Source: Lingula anatina
Taxonomy: Eukaryota > Brachiopoda > Lingulata > Lingulida > Lingulidae
Length of the DNA stretch: 64,000 nt
Direction: 5' to 3'
NCBI RefSeq assembly: GCF_001039355.2
Contig: NW_019775946.1
Location: forward strand, 89,553 to 153,552
The translations under genes were made by a program, and so were the position numbers. The stretch's first letter is position 1. Each line of letters begins with the position of its first letter. Below the pieces are notes generated by a model, which saw only the letters and a program-made list of their open reading frames with translations, searched no databases and was not told the DNA's origin. Below are positions 14,601 to 25,800 of this stretch, piece by piece.

Positions 14601-16497
14601 TCTGTGGGACAAATAAAAAAGAGAGTATGTGAGTATTTTCTGTTTTGGGTAGATTTGCAAATAAAATAATAACTATGAAACAAAAAAGGTACTGTTATAA
14701 TGATGTTCCCATTTTGTTTACTTTAAGATAATGCTAAAATCTACAAATTAGCCAGCACAGAGTCTTGTAGTCAGGTCAATGAGGAGTGCACCAGCCTTAG
14801 CTCAGTTATAGAGCCTTTACAAGATGATACCATTTTATGGAGCATGAAATATTTTAAGCATGTAAGTATTACAGTGTGGTGATGATTAAAAAAATTAATG
14901 ATCAGTTTATTGAATAATTAAAGATGTTGAATGCTCTAAACAAAAATGAAAATCTGATGCAAGGAAAAGATGACTTATAACCATAGGTTTTTGATACCAA
15001 AAAATATTACAGTGTAGTATGTTTCAGTTACATCACATGATTTTGTTTCTCCACTGTAGATGGCGCCCCTCACCAAATGGCTTACATAATGTTTTATAAC
15101 ATAGAACACACAATAAAGGGGGAAATAATAAGACCTTATGAAATTATAGTTAATAACACCCTGCTTTCCCCCTCTTTCAGTCCAGTGGTATGTCCATGCT
15201 ATACCTGGGCACAGATGACCAGGTGACCCAGGTGCCAGTTGATGACCAGTGCAACCACTACAAGACCTGTGGTAGCTGTACACATGACCCTCACTGTAAC
15301 TGGGACGTCAGTAGTAAAAGCTGCACTGCTGACACATCTAGGTATGAAGTTATTTCTATCAGGCCTGTAGACAAATATTTCAACAGGTTGGGGGTCTTCT
15401 GAAATGGGGGACCTTTTATCTTCTCTGGTTGACCCAACTTGATAAATGACAAAGAACCCAGAACCATTTCTGATTCAGAGCAAAACTCTTTTGGTCAAAC
15501 GGTGAACTTCCAAGACCCCCTTCTCTACAAACTTGATTTCTGTATAAAGAATGTGCGTAATTTGTTTGCTTTTTAAGTCAAATTGATTATTAGAGAAAGG
15601 TGTCATTTTCTTTTTTCACCACATACTAAGCAGTACTACTAGACCCTATCATTTTCTTTTTTTATTAAATTTCAGCTCAAAGGCCACGTGCAGTGCCATC
15701 ATACATACAGAAACAGAGTCTGGAGCCGCTGTAGTTTTACAAGGATCCACTAATTATAAAAATTGGACACATAATGGCACATTAATGGAGTGTCAGCCAG
15801 TCAATAAAACCTGTGTCATGACGGCCACAGGTGATCTGGTACTGTTGAAGCCTCGCAGTCCAAAGTCTGAGGGCGAATACACATGTAACCTATATGGAGG
15901 GGACAAGATTACATATAACCTCACAGTGCTGAGTAAGTCATTTTGCTGCTGTCAGCTTTTCATTTTATGCATTTATTGTTGTTATAATATAATATAATAT
16001 AGTCTATACATATTGAAATTTGTTTAATTTCATACAAAAAGTTGGGTGGAAAGGACAAGGAATATTTATATTATTAAGATTTTAGGGTAATTATTTTATT
16101 ACTGTTATGTCTATGGTAGCTGCATTTCAAATCTTCCTATTTAGACTGTGATTTTTCTACATAGCACCACATCCCCCTGTTTTATATACAGAATATCATA
16201 ATTCTTTTACCATTTTGCTCAGGTCCCCAAGATGCAGCTCTAAAAAGATACGAAGAATGGTGTGATAAGTTTGATGAATACAAGAACCTTGTGGAAGAAT
16301 ATAAGGTAAGCCAATACTATAATACATACTATACTGTTACTGGAGTAATCTATATCTGTTCTTACAATTTACTAATATTTTTATTAAGAAGCAGGATGAT
16401 TTGACAGTTAGGATATTGAAATGTTCAATATGATTTTCTGTACTTTCAGGAAAATGCATGCAATGCAGGCTGTTTACGAAATTTCACATGTAGCTAG
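4473..16497 (+). CDS. Secreted semaphorin (sema-PSI-Ig), probably invertebrate class 2
   Basis: Guidance ligand of the plexin pathway, predicted secreted. Coding exons: 4473-4557, 6013-6130, 6342-6384, 6975-7052, 7721-7828, 8471-8564, 9652-9810, 12048-12181, 12832-12940, 13151-13202, 13378-13528, 14249-14435, 14728-14861, 15181-15341, 15676-15932, 16223-16305, 16450-16497. All introns are GT-AG and phases agree; the sum is 2001 nt, 666 residues. The sema domain starts near [19 protein letters not shown] and includes [32 protein letters not shown] and [14 protein letters not shown] domain follows ([13 protein letters not shown]), then one Ig domain ([10 protein letters not shown]). The tail after the Ig has the [16 protein letters not shown] stretch and a short Cys-containing end with no membrane helix. 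Class 2 is inferred from this order and the short non-membrane tail. The first exon is the least certain. The terminal exon exists twice (see 17365-17412). Confidence 0.93.
5320..5347. repeat. (CT)n microsatellite
   Basis: About 14 CT units in the first semaphorin intron. Confidence 0.9.
5424..5638. mobile_element. MITE family A, copy 1 (Harbinger-like termini)
   Basis: 215 bp, non-coding, in the first semaphorin intron. The ends are imperfect inverted repeats: the left reads CCCCATTCTCATAGATTAGA, and the right, reverse-complemented, reads GTTCTCACAACTTTTAGATC. It is flanked by the same triplet TAG (5421-5423, 5639-5641). The interior shares blocks such as AACTCCCTGGGGGTTCACGC and GTTAATTACCCC with copies at 42949-43119 and about 31300-31530, there in opposite orientation. 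The three-base flank and TIR form resemble PIF/Harbinger MITEs; that class is inferred. Confidence 0.75.
9811..12047 (+). other. Long semaphorin intron
   Basis: 2.2 kb intron between two sema-domain exons. It contains a T-run of 37 (11599-11635). I see no exon, RNA gene or clear TIR element in it. Confidence 0.7.
11599..11635. repeat. Poly(T) tract
   Basis: 37 consecutive T in an intron; no retroelement body or target-site duplication recognised next to it. Confidence 0.9.
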
Positions 16498-17265
16498 CCT
16501 ACATCCTGGCAGATGGGAGAGCAAATACAAGTACAGGGTCTGCCATGTGTGTGTTTGGATGCTGAGGCACAAGAAAGTATGCTGTGTTGCAGCCTTCAGA
16601 TTGAAGCACACAGTGGAAGGAATAACCTACCAGACTTAGTTTAGTTCAAAAGCAAATTCCAATTCTGAATAAGCATTATCAGAAGTTGAAATGACAGGCA
16701 AAATGCTCCTGACATTTTGATTTTGGAAACCATCGTTTTGTGAGATTGATCGTAGACATCATTTTGATGTTGTGCTGTGGATCTCCAGAAGAGACGGTAA
16801 ATTACTGACGGCAAGAAAGATGGTTTCGTCTAGACAGATTGAGAGATTCAGACGGGCAGACAGTATCTCTTCAGTTGCCAATCAATGCGATGGCAAACCA
16901 TTTTCAGCCTTGTTTTTCTCTTATGTTCTTATCTGTGATACTTGACAGCTGAGTCGGCTGAATGAAGACATGGAACAAAACAATAAAAGGAAAAAAAACT
17001 TGATGAACATGAGTAATGCAGCTGAGCTGCAGCAGAATTTTCTTTCCCCATTTTATCATAGTGGATGTCTAGATGCAGTGCACCTCAAGCAGTGGAATCA
17101 CTGGCAGGGCTTGGTAACCTTAATCTAGCACCACACTTTACTATGGATTTGTTTGAGCCACAGCTTCCCATCCTCTCTATACCAGCAGAAGTATTGCTGG
17201 AGCCAATATGTTCATAATAGACAAGGAGGTCCCTTGCAGCAGTAGACATTTTAGAATAGGACAGA
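16376..17265. repeat. Duplicated block 1, copy A (semaphorin terminal exon)
   Basis: 890 bp nearly identical to 17291-18184, with roughly a dozen substitutions and one 4-base length difference. It ends at the single N at 17266. It contains the last coding exon and the stop of the semaphorin (16495-16497) and an AATAAA at 16982-16987. The divergence is of the size expected between alleles. Confidence 0.9.
16982..16987 (+). terminator. Candidate poly(A) signal of semaphorin
   Basis: AATAAA 485 bases after the stop codon; repeated in the second copy near 17902. The cleavage site is not determined. Confidence 0.4.
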
Positions 17266-17290
17266 NACATTTGACAGCTTTGCTGCCTTG

Positions 17291-18184
17291 TATTTTTATT
17301 AAGAAGCAGGATGATTTGACAGTTAGGATATTGAAATGTTCAATATGATTTTCTGTACTTTCAGGAAAAGGCATGCAATGCAGGCTGTTTACAAAATTTC
17401 ACATGTAGCTAGCCTACATCCTGGCAGATGGGAGAGCAAATACAAGTACAGGGTCTGCCATGCGTGTGTTTGGATGCTGAGGCACAAGAAAGTATGCTGT
17501 GTTGCAGCCTTCAGATTGAAGCACACAATGGAAGGAATAACCCACCTGAGTTTAATGATTTAGTTCAAAAGCAAATTCCAATTCTGAATAAGCATTATCA
17601 GAAGTTGAAATGACAGGCAAAATGCTCCTGACATTTTGATTTTGGAAACCATCGATTTGTGAGATTGATCGTAGACATCATTTAGATGTTGTGCTGTGGA
17701 TCTCCAGAAGAGACGGTAAATTACTGACGGCAAGAAAGATGGTTTCGTCTAGACAGATTGAGAGATTCAGACGGGCAGACAGTATCTCTTCAGTTGCCAA
17801 TCAATACGATGGCAAACCATTTTCAGCCTTGTTTTTCTCTTATGTTCTTATCTGTGATACTTGACAGCTGAGTCGGCTGAATGAAGACATGGAACAAAAC
17901 AATAAAAGGAAAAAAAACTTGATGAACATGAGTAATGCAGCTGAGCTGCAGCAGAATTTTCTTTCCCCATTTTATCATAGTGGATGTCTAGATGCAGTGC
18001 ACCTCAAGCAGTGGAATCACTGGCAGGGCTTGGTAACCTTAATCTAGCACCACACTTTACTATGGATTTGTTTGAGCCACAGCTTCCCATCCTCTCTATA
18101 CCAGCAGAAGTATTGCTGGAGCCAATATGTTCATAATAGACAAGGAGGTCCCTTGCACCAGTAGACATTTTAGAATAGGACAGA
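17291..18184. repeat. Duplicated block 1, copy B
   Basis: Second copy of the semaphorin 3' block. It starts 25 bases after the single N at 17266. See copy A for comparison. Confidence 0.9.
17365..17412 (+). other. Second copy of the semaphorin terminal exon
   Basis: It keeps the acceptor (TTTCAG), the same 16-codon frame and the same TAG stop. Two residues differ from the first copy (N to K, R to Q). It could be read as an alternative last exon, but its place in an allelic-looking duplication next to an N makes an assembly artefact more likely. Confidence 0.7.
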
Positions 18185-19557
18185 CAGTAGTCTCTTTTTT
18201 TATTGTATTTAGAAATCTGGCAGAATTTTATTGAATGCAAAGTATGCATATATCAGTAATTATTTTAGTTGCATTTTCATTGTGCAGTAATTCCATGTTT
18301 GACTGAATTTATATTGTTAATGTCTCATAATCTTTCAAAAAAAAAATGCTGTCCTATTAGAATTAATTAGAACAACTTACATGTTTAATAATGTAAATTT
18401 ACAATCTTGATAGTATGCAAACTTAGATGATATTATTCTAGACACAAAACTTACTTCAATCAAAAACAGGATTATCTAAAATACACATTTCCACCATGAC
18501 ATTGCTTTCACCTGCTGTATACATGACATAAGAAATTCTTGATTTTATTTACAAAAAGGAGCTGTCCTCTTTTTATATAAGTGTGTATAATTTACATAAA
18601 AATGAGATGTCTAATTTGGTTTAAAATTACAGGTAATTGACTGAATTTACATCCTATCTGTAATTATATTTGATTTGTCATTCTGCAATATTGTAGGTTA
18701 CGTAGCAAAAGAGGGACCAAACTTGCACTTACCACACCACGCCATGGCACTGGCAGTAAAACAGTATTAATGTGGGGCAGGTTACATGATAGGAAGAAAA
18801 TATTAGTAATAGGTTTTATAAGCATCTGTTACAAATTCATAGCACTAATGGAAGTAGTCCCTGTAGATAGTGTATTAATTGTTTATATTCGGTAATTGCA
18901 TTTGTACATGATCAGGTTAATTTTGTTAATTCATTTGCGTAATTTATTAACAGTATATGTATATATATATATATAAAATAAATTCTTTTTTAATGTTCAG
19001 TTATTTCTCTTTTTTGACCTTTTCTCATCCTATGTGGAAATAAAACTAAGCACTAGTGACATATTGTTTTCAAAATAGTAATTATAAATATGTACAGTAG
19101 AGATGTAAGTTATGCAAAAATAGTAATTATAAAAATATACCTAAAACTGCCCTATCACAACATATTCTTCACAGCTACCATCCAAGATAGCTTGTTTGGC
19201 ATCATGCTGAGTATATGTATATAACACATCTTATGAACTAAAAATGCATTTTGATGATATGCAAGATTCAAAATATAATTCTGCAAAATAAAATATTCAA
19301 ATGTTTCCCAGCAGCAACTTCAATTCTAGGAAATGAAAGTGTGTTTCCATAAGTGAACGCAGCAAACCATTTTCTCCTTTTAGTTCTTGAAAAGGGACGT
19401 TGCTACGTAAATTTGTTTGATTGCCCCAAATCTGGGATGTTTAAATGGGGGTGATGGACTGGATAAAATGTTCTTCCATTAAAATGATTCTCTTTTCTCT
19501 TTTGATAGCTATCTGAGAATGTGTTTCATAATGCATGTGCTCTAAAGGGGTATAAGT
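18185..19557. other. Tail-to-tail intergenic spacer
   Basis: AT-rich DNA between the semaphorin 3' end (+) and the kinase stop codon (-). It should contain the 3' UTRs of both. A TA dinucleotide run lies near 18958-18975. No ORF of note. Confidence 0.6.
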
Positions 19558-22500
19558 TCAGTGAGGAATCTTGCCAAAGCTTGTCATCTTTGCATTATAG
19601 TAGTGATTTTCATGTGGTTCTGGCAGGGTCTGTGTAACATCCACACTAAGATAACCAGAGGAGCTTGAACCAGAGTTCACGTAAGCTTCCTCTTGAACAG
19701 CAGACGCCATGGCAAGATAACCACTGTAATCATTGCAAGTCTCCTGGTCCACCAGTATCTCCTGTAGTCTGTTTGATAACAGGGTAAATGTTGGCCTGTC
19801 ATCTGGGTCTGCTGCCCAACACTTCAGCATCAATTCACGCCTGAGGGGAACAGAAAGGTTACTATACAGGGGAGATCAAAATCCAATATTTTCGTAACTG
19901 TTAATAAAAGAGCCACTAAAGCTGCATTAATGTTTTTAAAATATAATTCATAAATAAATAATTCTACATTGTCAGCATCCATGTAGACTTAATTTCATTA
20001 AAACAGTACTGTGCACATTACATGTACATGTATCAATAACTATTATCTGAATGATGGACAAGTAAATATGTGTAAAAGCATCTCTTACACTTCATCTGGG
20101 CAATAATCTGGTGGATCAAGCCTTCTCCCTGATGCAATGTAATTCTTTATCTCATAATTGTCCACATGTGGGTAAGGTGTTTTCCCTCTTGTTAACAATT
20201 CATTAAGCACTATGCCAAATGACCACTAAAAAGAAGAGTATGCTATCATTCAAAATTCCAACTTCACCTGGAATCTCTATATGGGTAATTTTTATAATGA
20301 GTTTTTTTAAATGTACCTCACTATTCCAGGGAGTGTCCTGAATTTTAGAGCACTTTTAATTAGGCTCTTTATTATGAAAATCTGCTGTTATGAATGACAT
20401 ATCATCATCACCATCATCTCAGGATTCTCCACTTTTGGCTGTTATCATTATGGGCAGCAACAAACTCCCCAAATTTCTGTTCTTGGCCCACCTTTGGATT
20501 TTGTTCTTACTTTCTCCAATCTGTAGAATATTTGGTATAAATGTACTACAGAGGTACTTAATATACTTCAGAAGTGAAAAAAAAGAAAGAAATGCTGTTG
20601 TGTCCTACCACATCTGACTGTGTAGAGTATTTTCCCTCTGTCAGACTCTCCAGTGCCATCCACTTCACAGGGAGAGGGTGCTTGCCCTGGTCATCCATCC
20701 TATAATAGTCTTTCACAAAAATGTCACGAGACAGGCCAAAGTCTGCAATCTTTGTGATGTAATAAGCATTTATCCTAAATATGAATAAAAAACATTTGTT
20801 GTGATGGCTGAAGTGAAAAAAATCTTCAATTTTAGATAAATTTGGCAATTTGAGCGAAAAAGAACAGTTTAAGTATTTGGTAACATTTTAGAAAGCATGG
20901 TGTTATCTAATATATTTTCCTATGGTTTTCATTCACAAACAGCTGATGAATATTTGATAACCTAAGCTTAAAAAATTATATTTTAAGACCAGCATAATGT
21001 AAAATCTATTATTAGTGCTTTGGTTGTGAGATGTAGTCAGGTTTTCTCCCAGCTTTCCTAATTTTATGCCAAGCTTAAACTATGGCAATTTAAAGTGCCA
21101 GCCTGAAGGTATTTTATGCAATGGAAAATGCCCCAAAGTAATATTTTTATTATGCTAGTTATCTATCCCAATTTAGACCACAGACAGAGTAAGCCCCATC
21201 AAATATAAGTTAATCTGATGTTGATATTTCTTTTTGAGCCTTATTTAAATGAATCCTGGTTTGTTTAGAATTTTAAGTCACTTAATTACAAATGGTACTA
21301 AACATCCAACCCAACTGCCAGGACAGGTCAAGCAAGCAATGATTCTGAGTAGTAGAAATATGCCTTTTTTTTCTTTCATGGAAAATCAGATTTGGCACAA
21401 AAGCCCCATATAAAGCACCTTTTAATCAAGGTGACATTCAGAATATAACCCTTCTTATTACACACTGACTGTCACCTTTTAAAACTAAGCTTTGTAACTT
21501 ACATGCAATTTCTTGCAGCTAAATCTCTATGTACAAATTTATGTGCAGCAAGATATGCCATTCCATTTGCAATTTGCATCCCAAAATGCAGTAGGTCCCC
21601 AACATTAAGAACCTAAATGGAAAAAAAATCATATCATATCTTACTTTCTCAAGAGTATTATTTACAAAGCAATTTACAAAGTAAATTCTGAATCATTTTT
21701 TCATAGTACATTAATTATGATATCAATAGAAAATATTCTCAACAGCTGTCTTAAACTTTCTGGAAAGGTACTGAGAAGCTGATTGCTAACAAAATATTTT
21801 GATTGCACATATAATAATATATATTCATTTTGTTCATTTTGCAAAAGGTATCACATACATGCTCTGGTTTAGCAATGTATGACTTCAGGTCACCAAAGTG
21901 CATGTAAGGTAGAACAACCAGGGCATTCTCTTCATCAAATGCCACTCCATGCAATGACAGCACGTTGATATGGTGGAAATCTTTCATAATTATAGCTTCT
22001 TGCAAAAACTCCTCCAGTTGCTCTAATGTGTGGCTGTGTCCTACAACAAAAAAAGAAGTATTTAAACCTGTCTGTTTTAACATTTAAGTGACATGCTCTA
22101 CATAATGTCAAAAAACTTTGTTGTCCATACCCATGATGCAGTGTGTTGAGTGTGGACTCAGTGTCAATCATGAGGACTGCAATCTCTTAATTTCATAGAG
22201 AAAATATTTATTTTCATATATATTTATTTATGAAAAGTATTTAAAATATAGAGTGTCTTTTCGGGCTGCACATACCTTTCAATGTTTTAATTGCAACTTT
22301 TGTAGGGTTTTTCAAGTTCTCATCCAAGAGTTGCCCCTCATAAACTCTGCCAAACTGACCTGAATTATAAAAGTAATTAATTGTAAAATAATATCAACTT
22401 TCGTTTTATTTTTAAATAAAGTACTCAAAATTTGAAAGGCAATTAAAGCAGTTCTTATTCAACTCATATTTTCATTTCTGTCAAACTATGGCTGTCCAAA

Positions 22501-22873
22501 CCAAAATTCATAACCATTTATCAATGCTATTAGTCTCTGAATTTCAATTATTATTCTTAAGATAATTAACTTAAATTTTTAAAAAAATGGTCAAATTCCA
22601 GACTTAAAATAATTTAATGTTTAAAAATATATCAGTACCATAATCACTTTTAACACCATTTAGACAAAAATCAAAGTCAAAAATGAAGAAACCTACTTAA
22701 AGATTACTTTGAAAGTAAAATTCAAAAGTTAACCCATTTAGTTAAACTACTTCTAAGTGTTAAAATCCCACCTTGTCCTATAACAATTGAAAGCTGTATT
22801 CTGGCAATATTAATCCTATGGGCACTCAACTGTTCTTGAGTAGACTTGGACAGCAAGGGTTCACTTCTGTCAG
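19558..22873 (-). other. Kinase and tail exons of the chimeric RTK
   Basis: Exons, 5' to 3': 22772-22873, 22276-22359, 21859-22040, 21503-21612, 20609-20774, 20089-20225, 19558-19840 (stop TGA). All catalytic features are present: glycine loop [15 protein letters not shown] lysine (about 1048), helix C Glu (about 1066), HRDLAARN (Asp about 1142), DFG (about 1160), and paired activation-loop tyrosines in [35 protein letters not shown] and [11 protein letters not shown] are hallmarks of the MET/RON family. The tail holds YLAM (YxxM, PI3K p85 type), YVNS (YxN, GRB2 type; MET has YVNV), YLSV and YYNA. Docking partners are inferred from motifs only. Confidence 0.95.
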
Positions 22874-25800
22874 CTTTGAAAATGTATCAGTGGTAAACCA
22901 TATATTTTCTTATTTGATATTATGTAAAAAGAAAATGAACAAATATCCATATTTCAACTGAATATCAATTAAATATAAAGGGACCAATTCTAAAGCAGAA
23001 ATCAAAATTTAACTGATTCTAAATTAGGACATATCCAGAAGTTTTTGGCAAAATCAGCCCATAAACTAACATACCAACAAAGACCAAAAAAAAAACTTCC
23101 TTAATTGGTGGATGTATTCAGTTTATCTAATCACACATGAAAAATGTCATCAGATACTTAAAGCTACAGTTAAACAAGATACATAATATGAAGAAAAATG
23201 TTGTAAAAATGTTTGAAACCTGATTAAATTCATAAAATTACACAAGTCAGGGGCGGATCCAGAGCTATTTTCTGACAGTCTGCTAAATTATCTTTGTTGA
23301 TCCATCCTGTATTTTTTACCGTCTTCTGAGAGAAAAAATTGGATATCTGTCAATGTAAACTTGAAAATCTGACCATCTTCTGAAAGACCCAGAAGACGGC
23401 CTCAATCCGCCCCTGGAGTCATATGTTATATGATTTTCTACCCACCTGTTGGAACTTCAGGGGGTGACATATTTACTCTTCTGTCATAAGTATTGAAGTG
23501 CACCATTTGTTTTTTTGCACGACGCCTCTGTCTTTGTTTGCGCCTCACTAACACCAGCACCACAATAATAACAACAATGAGCACAAATGCTCCTACAGCC
23601 GCACCTACAATAGGCCATAGTAAACTGTCTTCTGCAGGGTAGTCTAAGTAGCCTGCTGTGAAATTTAGATATCCAACTGTCACCTAAAATTTTAATTAAT
23701 TCTTTATTAAACTTAGATGTTAATTACAATTCATCAAATCATAAGTTCAGTTTTTACTTTTACCATTTTATGGAGTCCAGCTAGGGGTTAGGTTGGCAAT
23801 ATAGGCAGGGTGGAAGAAAAAAGTGTCCTCAAGTCTATATGCTTTAAAACAGATACTTGAAAGAATACTGAAGGTACAAATCCAAGTATGGCAGTGGTTT
23901 GGAGGCAGCATCATCATGTGCTTACCAACACACGTGGTGAGTTGTTATGTCCAATGACATTTCCCAATACAGGTTTTGATGTAGGAGGTGAGCAGGTTAG
24001 CTGGTTTGAGGTGACATCAGCTATGGTACATCTGCCACTCTGGCCTACTTGAACCATGTAGTGATTGGTATTTGCTCCTGATGTTAGCCTCTCTCCCTAT
24101 AATTGTACAAAGATGAGAAAATTGGTTATAAAATTAATTTATAGCAAGTAACAAAAATGCATTTATGCATAAGTTAACTGTGGAGAGCAATCCTTATGAT
24201 AAGTGACTGTAACCTATAAGTTGATAGAAATCTGCAGTTTACTGTTACTGTAATCCTAATGCATTAAGTATTTCCTTTTTTCTTTACAGATACTGTTAGA
24301 TACATATGAAGTGAAAAACAAAAGAACTATTGCAAATTTAGTGTGTAAGTTATCATATAAAGCGGAACATTTTTTTCGGTGTACTAAAGGGCATCAATGT
24401 TCTTTACCTTTATATCAATCTGTGGACGAGTTTTATAGTCAAAAGGTTTCAACTGGTTAGGCTCTGAAAATGTATGGATCACGGGATCTTGATACACTTG
24501 CAACATGCCATAGCTCACAAGTTCAGCACTGATATTGGCATATTTATAATATGTCTCAAACTGTAATCCAAGGTAAAACTGGAGAACTCCTTGCTCATTG
24601 AGGAGTCCGTCTGGGTTGTCCACTTGTCTGCTGGTATACTCTGGTGGCAGGGTGATGTGTGGAGTAGGACATATCAACCTGGTCTTGCTGTTTTCCTCCA
24701 ATTTGCACAACTTTACATGAAGAAAAAAGAAAGAAAGTACAAGCTAAAGATTTGCTTTCAATGCCACAGTGTGTGATAGATTGCATGCAATATTTTTATT
24801 TTTCCATTTAATAAGTAATCTTGACAAACCATGTTTTCTTTACTTATTTCCATTGGCAATAAAAGGGACATTTTCAAGGAATAATTTCTTTCAAAGTTCC
24901 TTCGAATTATTTTGAGTTAAAATTACATGTAGTTTGCTTGAGGTGTGTCTTAAGCAGAACATGCACTTGTTCTAATGAATATATCATGTTATCATATTAT
25001 ATGACATACTTAAGTATTAGAACAATATACTAGTACATCTTGTACTTACAATGGATATGAGGCTCTGGTCAAGTTTGTCTTGATAGACAATGTATACCAA
25101 CATAAATGTCTGGGCAGAAGAATCCATGTGCCTTCCTATCATGGTCAATGGTATACCACCTCTGTTCATTCAAAATACAAACACTTTAAATTGACCATTC
25201 ATGGGGTATTGGTAAAAATTTCCTGGCCCTATGGCAATTTTCTAACAATGACTAACCATCAAAACAGCAAGTTCCAACATGTACCATTTCTAGTGTTAGG
25301 CCAGACAAAATTGGTAACTTGGTTTATGTAAATAGGGTAGGTGAACAGAACTTTTTTTTGACACAACAATTTTTGAGAAAGATACCATAATTCTTTCATT
25401 GCTCATAATGATGTGACATACATCTAGGGCAATGCTTTAAAGATCAAAGAAGAAGATGCAAGACAACTTACATCTAACTAGAATTCCTTCAGAAATATTT
25501 TTGGGGAGAATGAAAAAATGACATAAATATACCCATCATAATGAAGTATACACAGTTGGATATTGACCACCAAGGATATATGTTTTATAAAGAGAGAGAT
25601 GAAATCATTAAAATGTTATCAAAATATAATATGCATTCAAAGTGTCATGCCTTAATATTTATATCTATGATATCCCCAAAAAGAGATATTCAAAAGTTAC
25701 TTATCAATGAAAAACAACCAGACCTTAAGATGGTTTTTGTTGGCTCGATGCTCTCTAAAACAGGATCAGGTCTGTATGTGTATTCTCCAATTTGTTTTTC

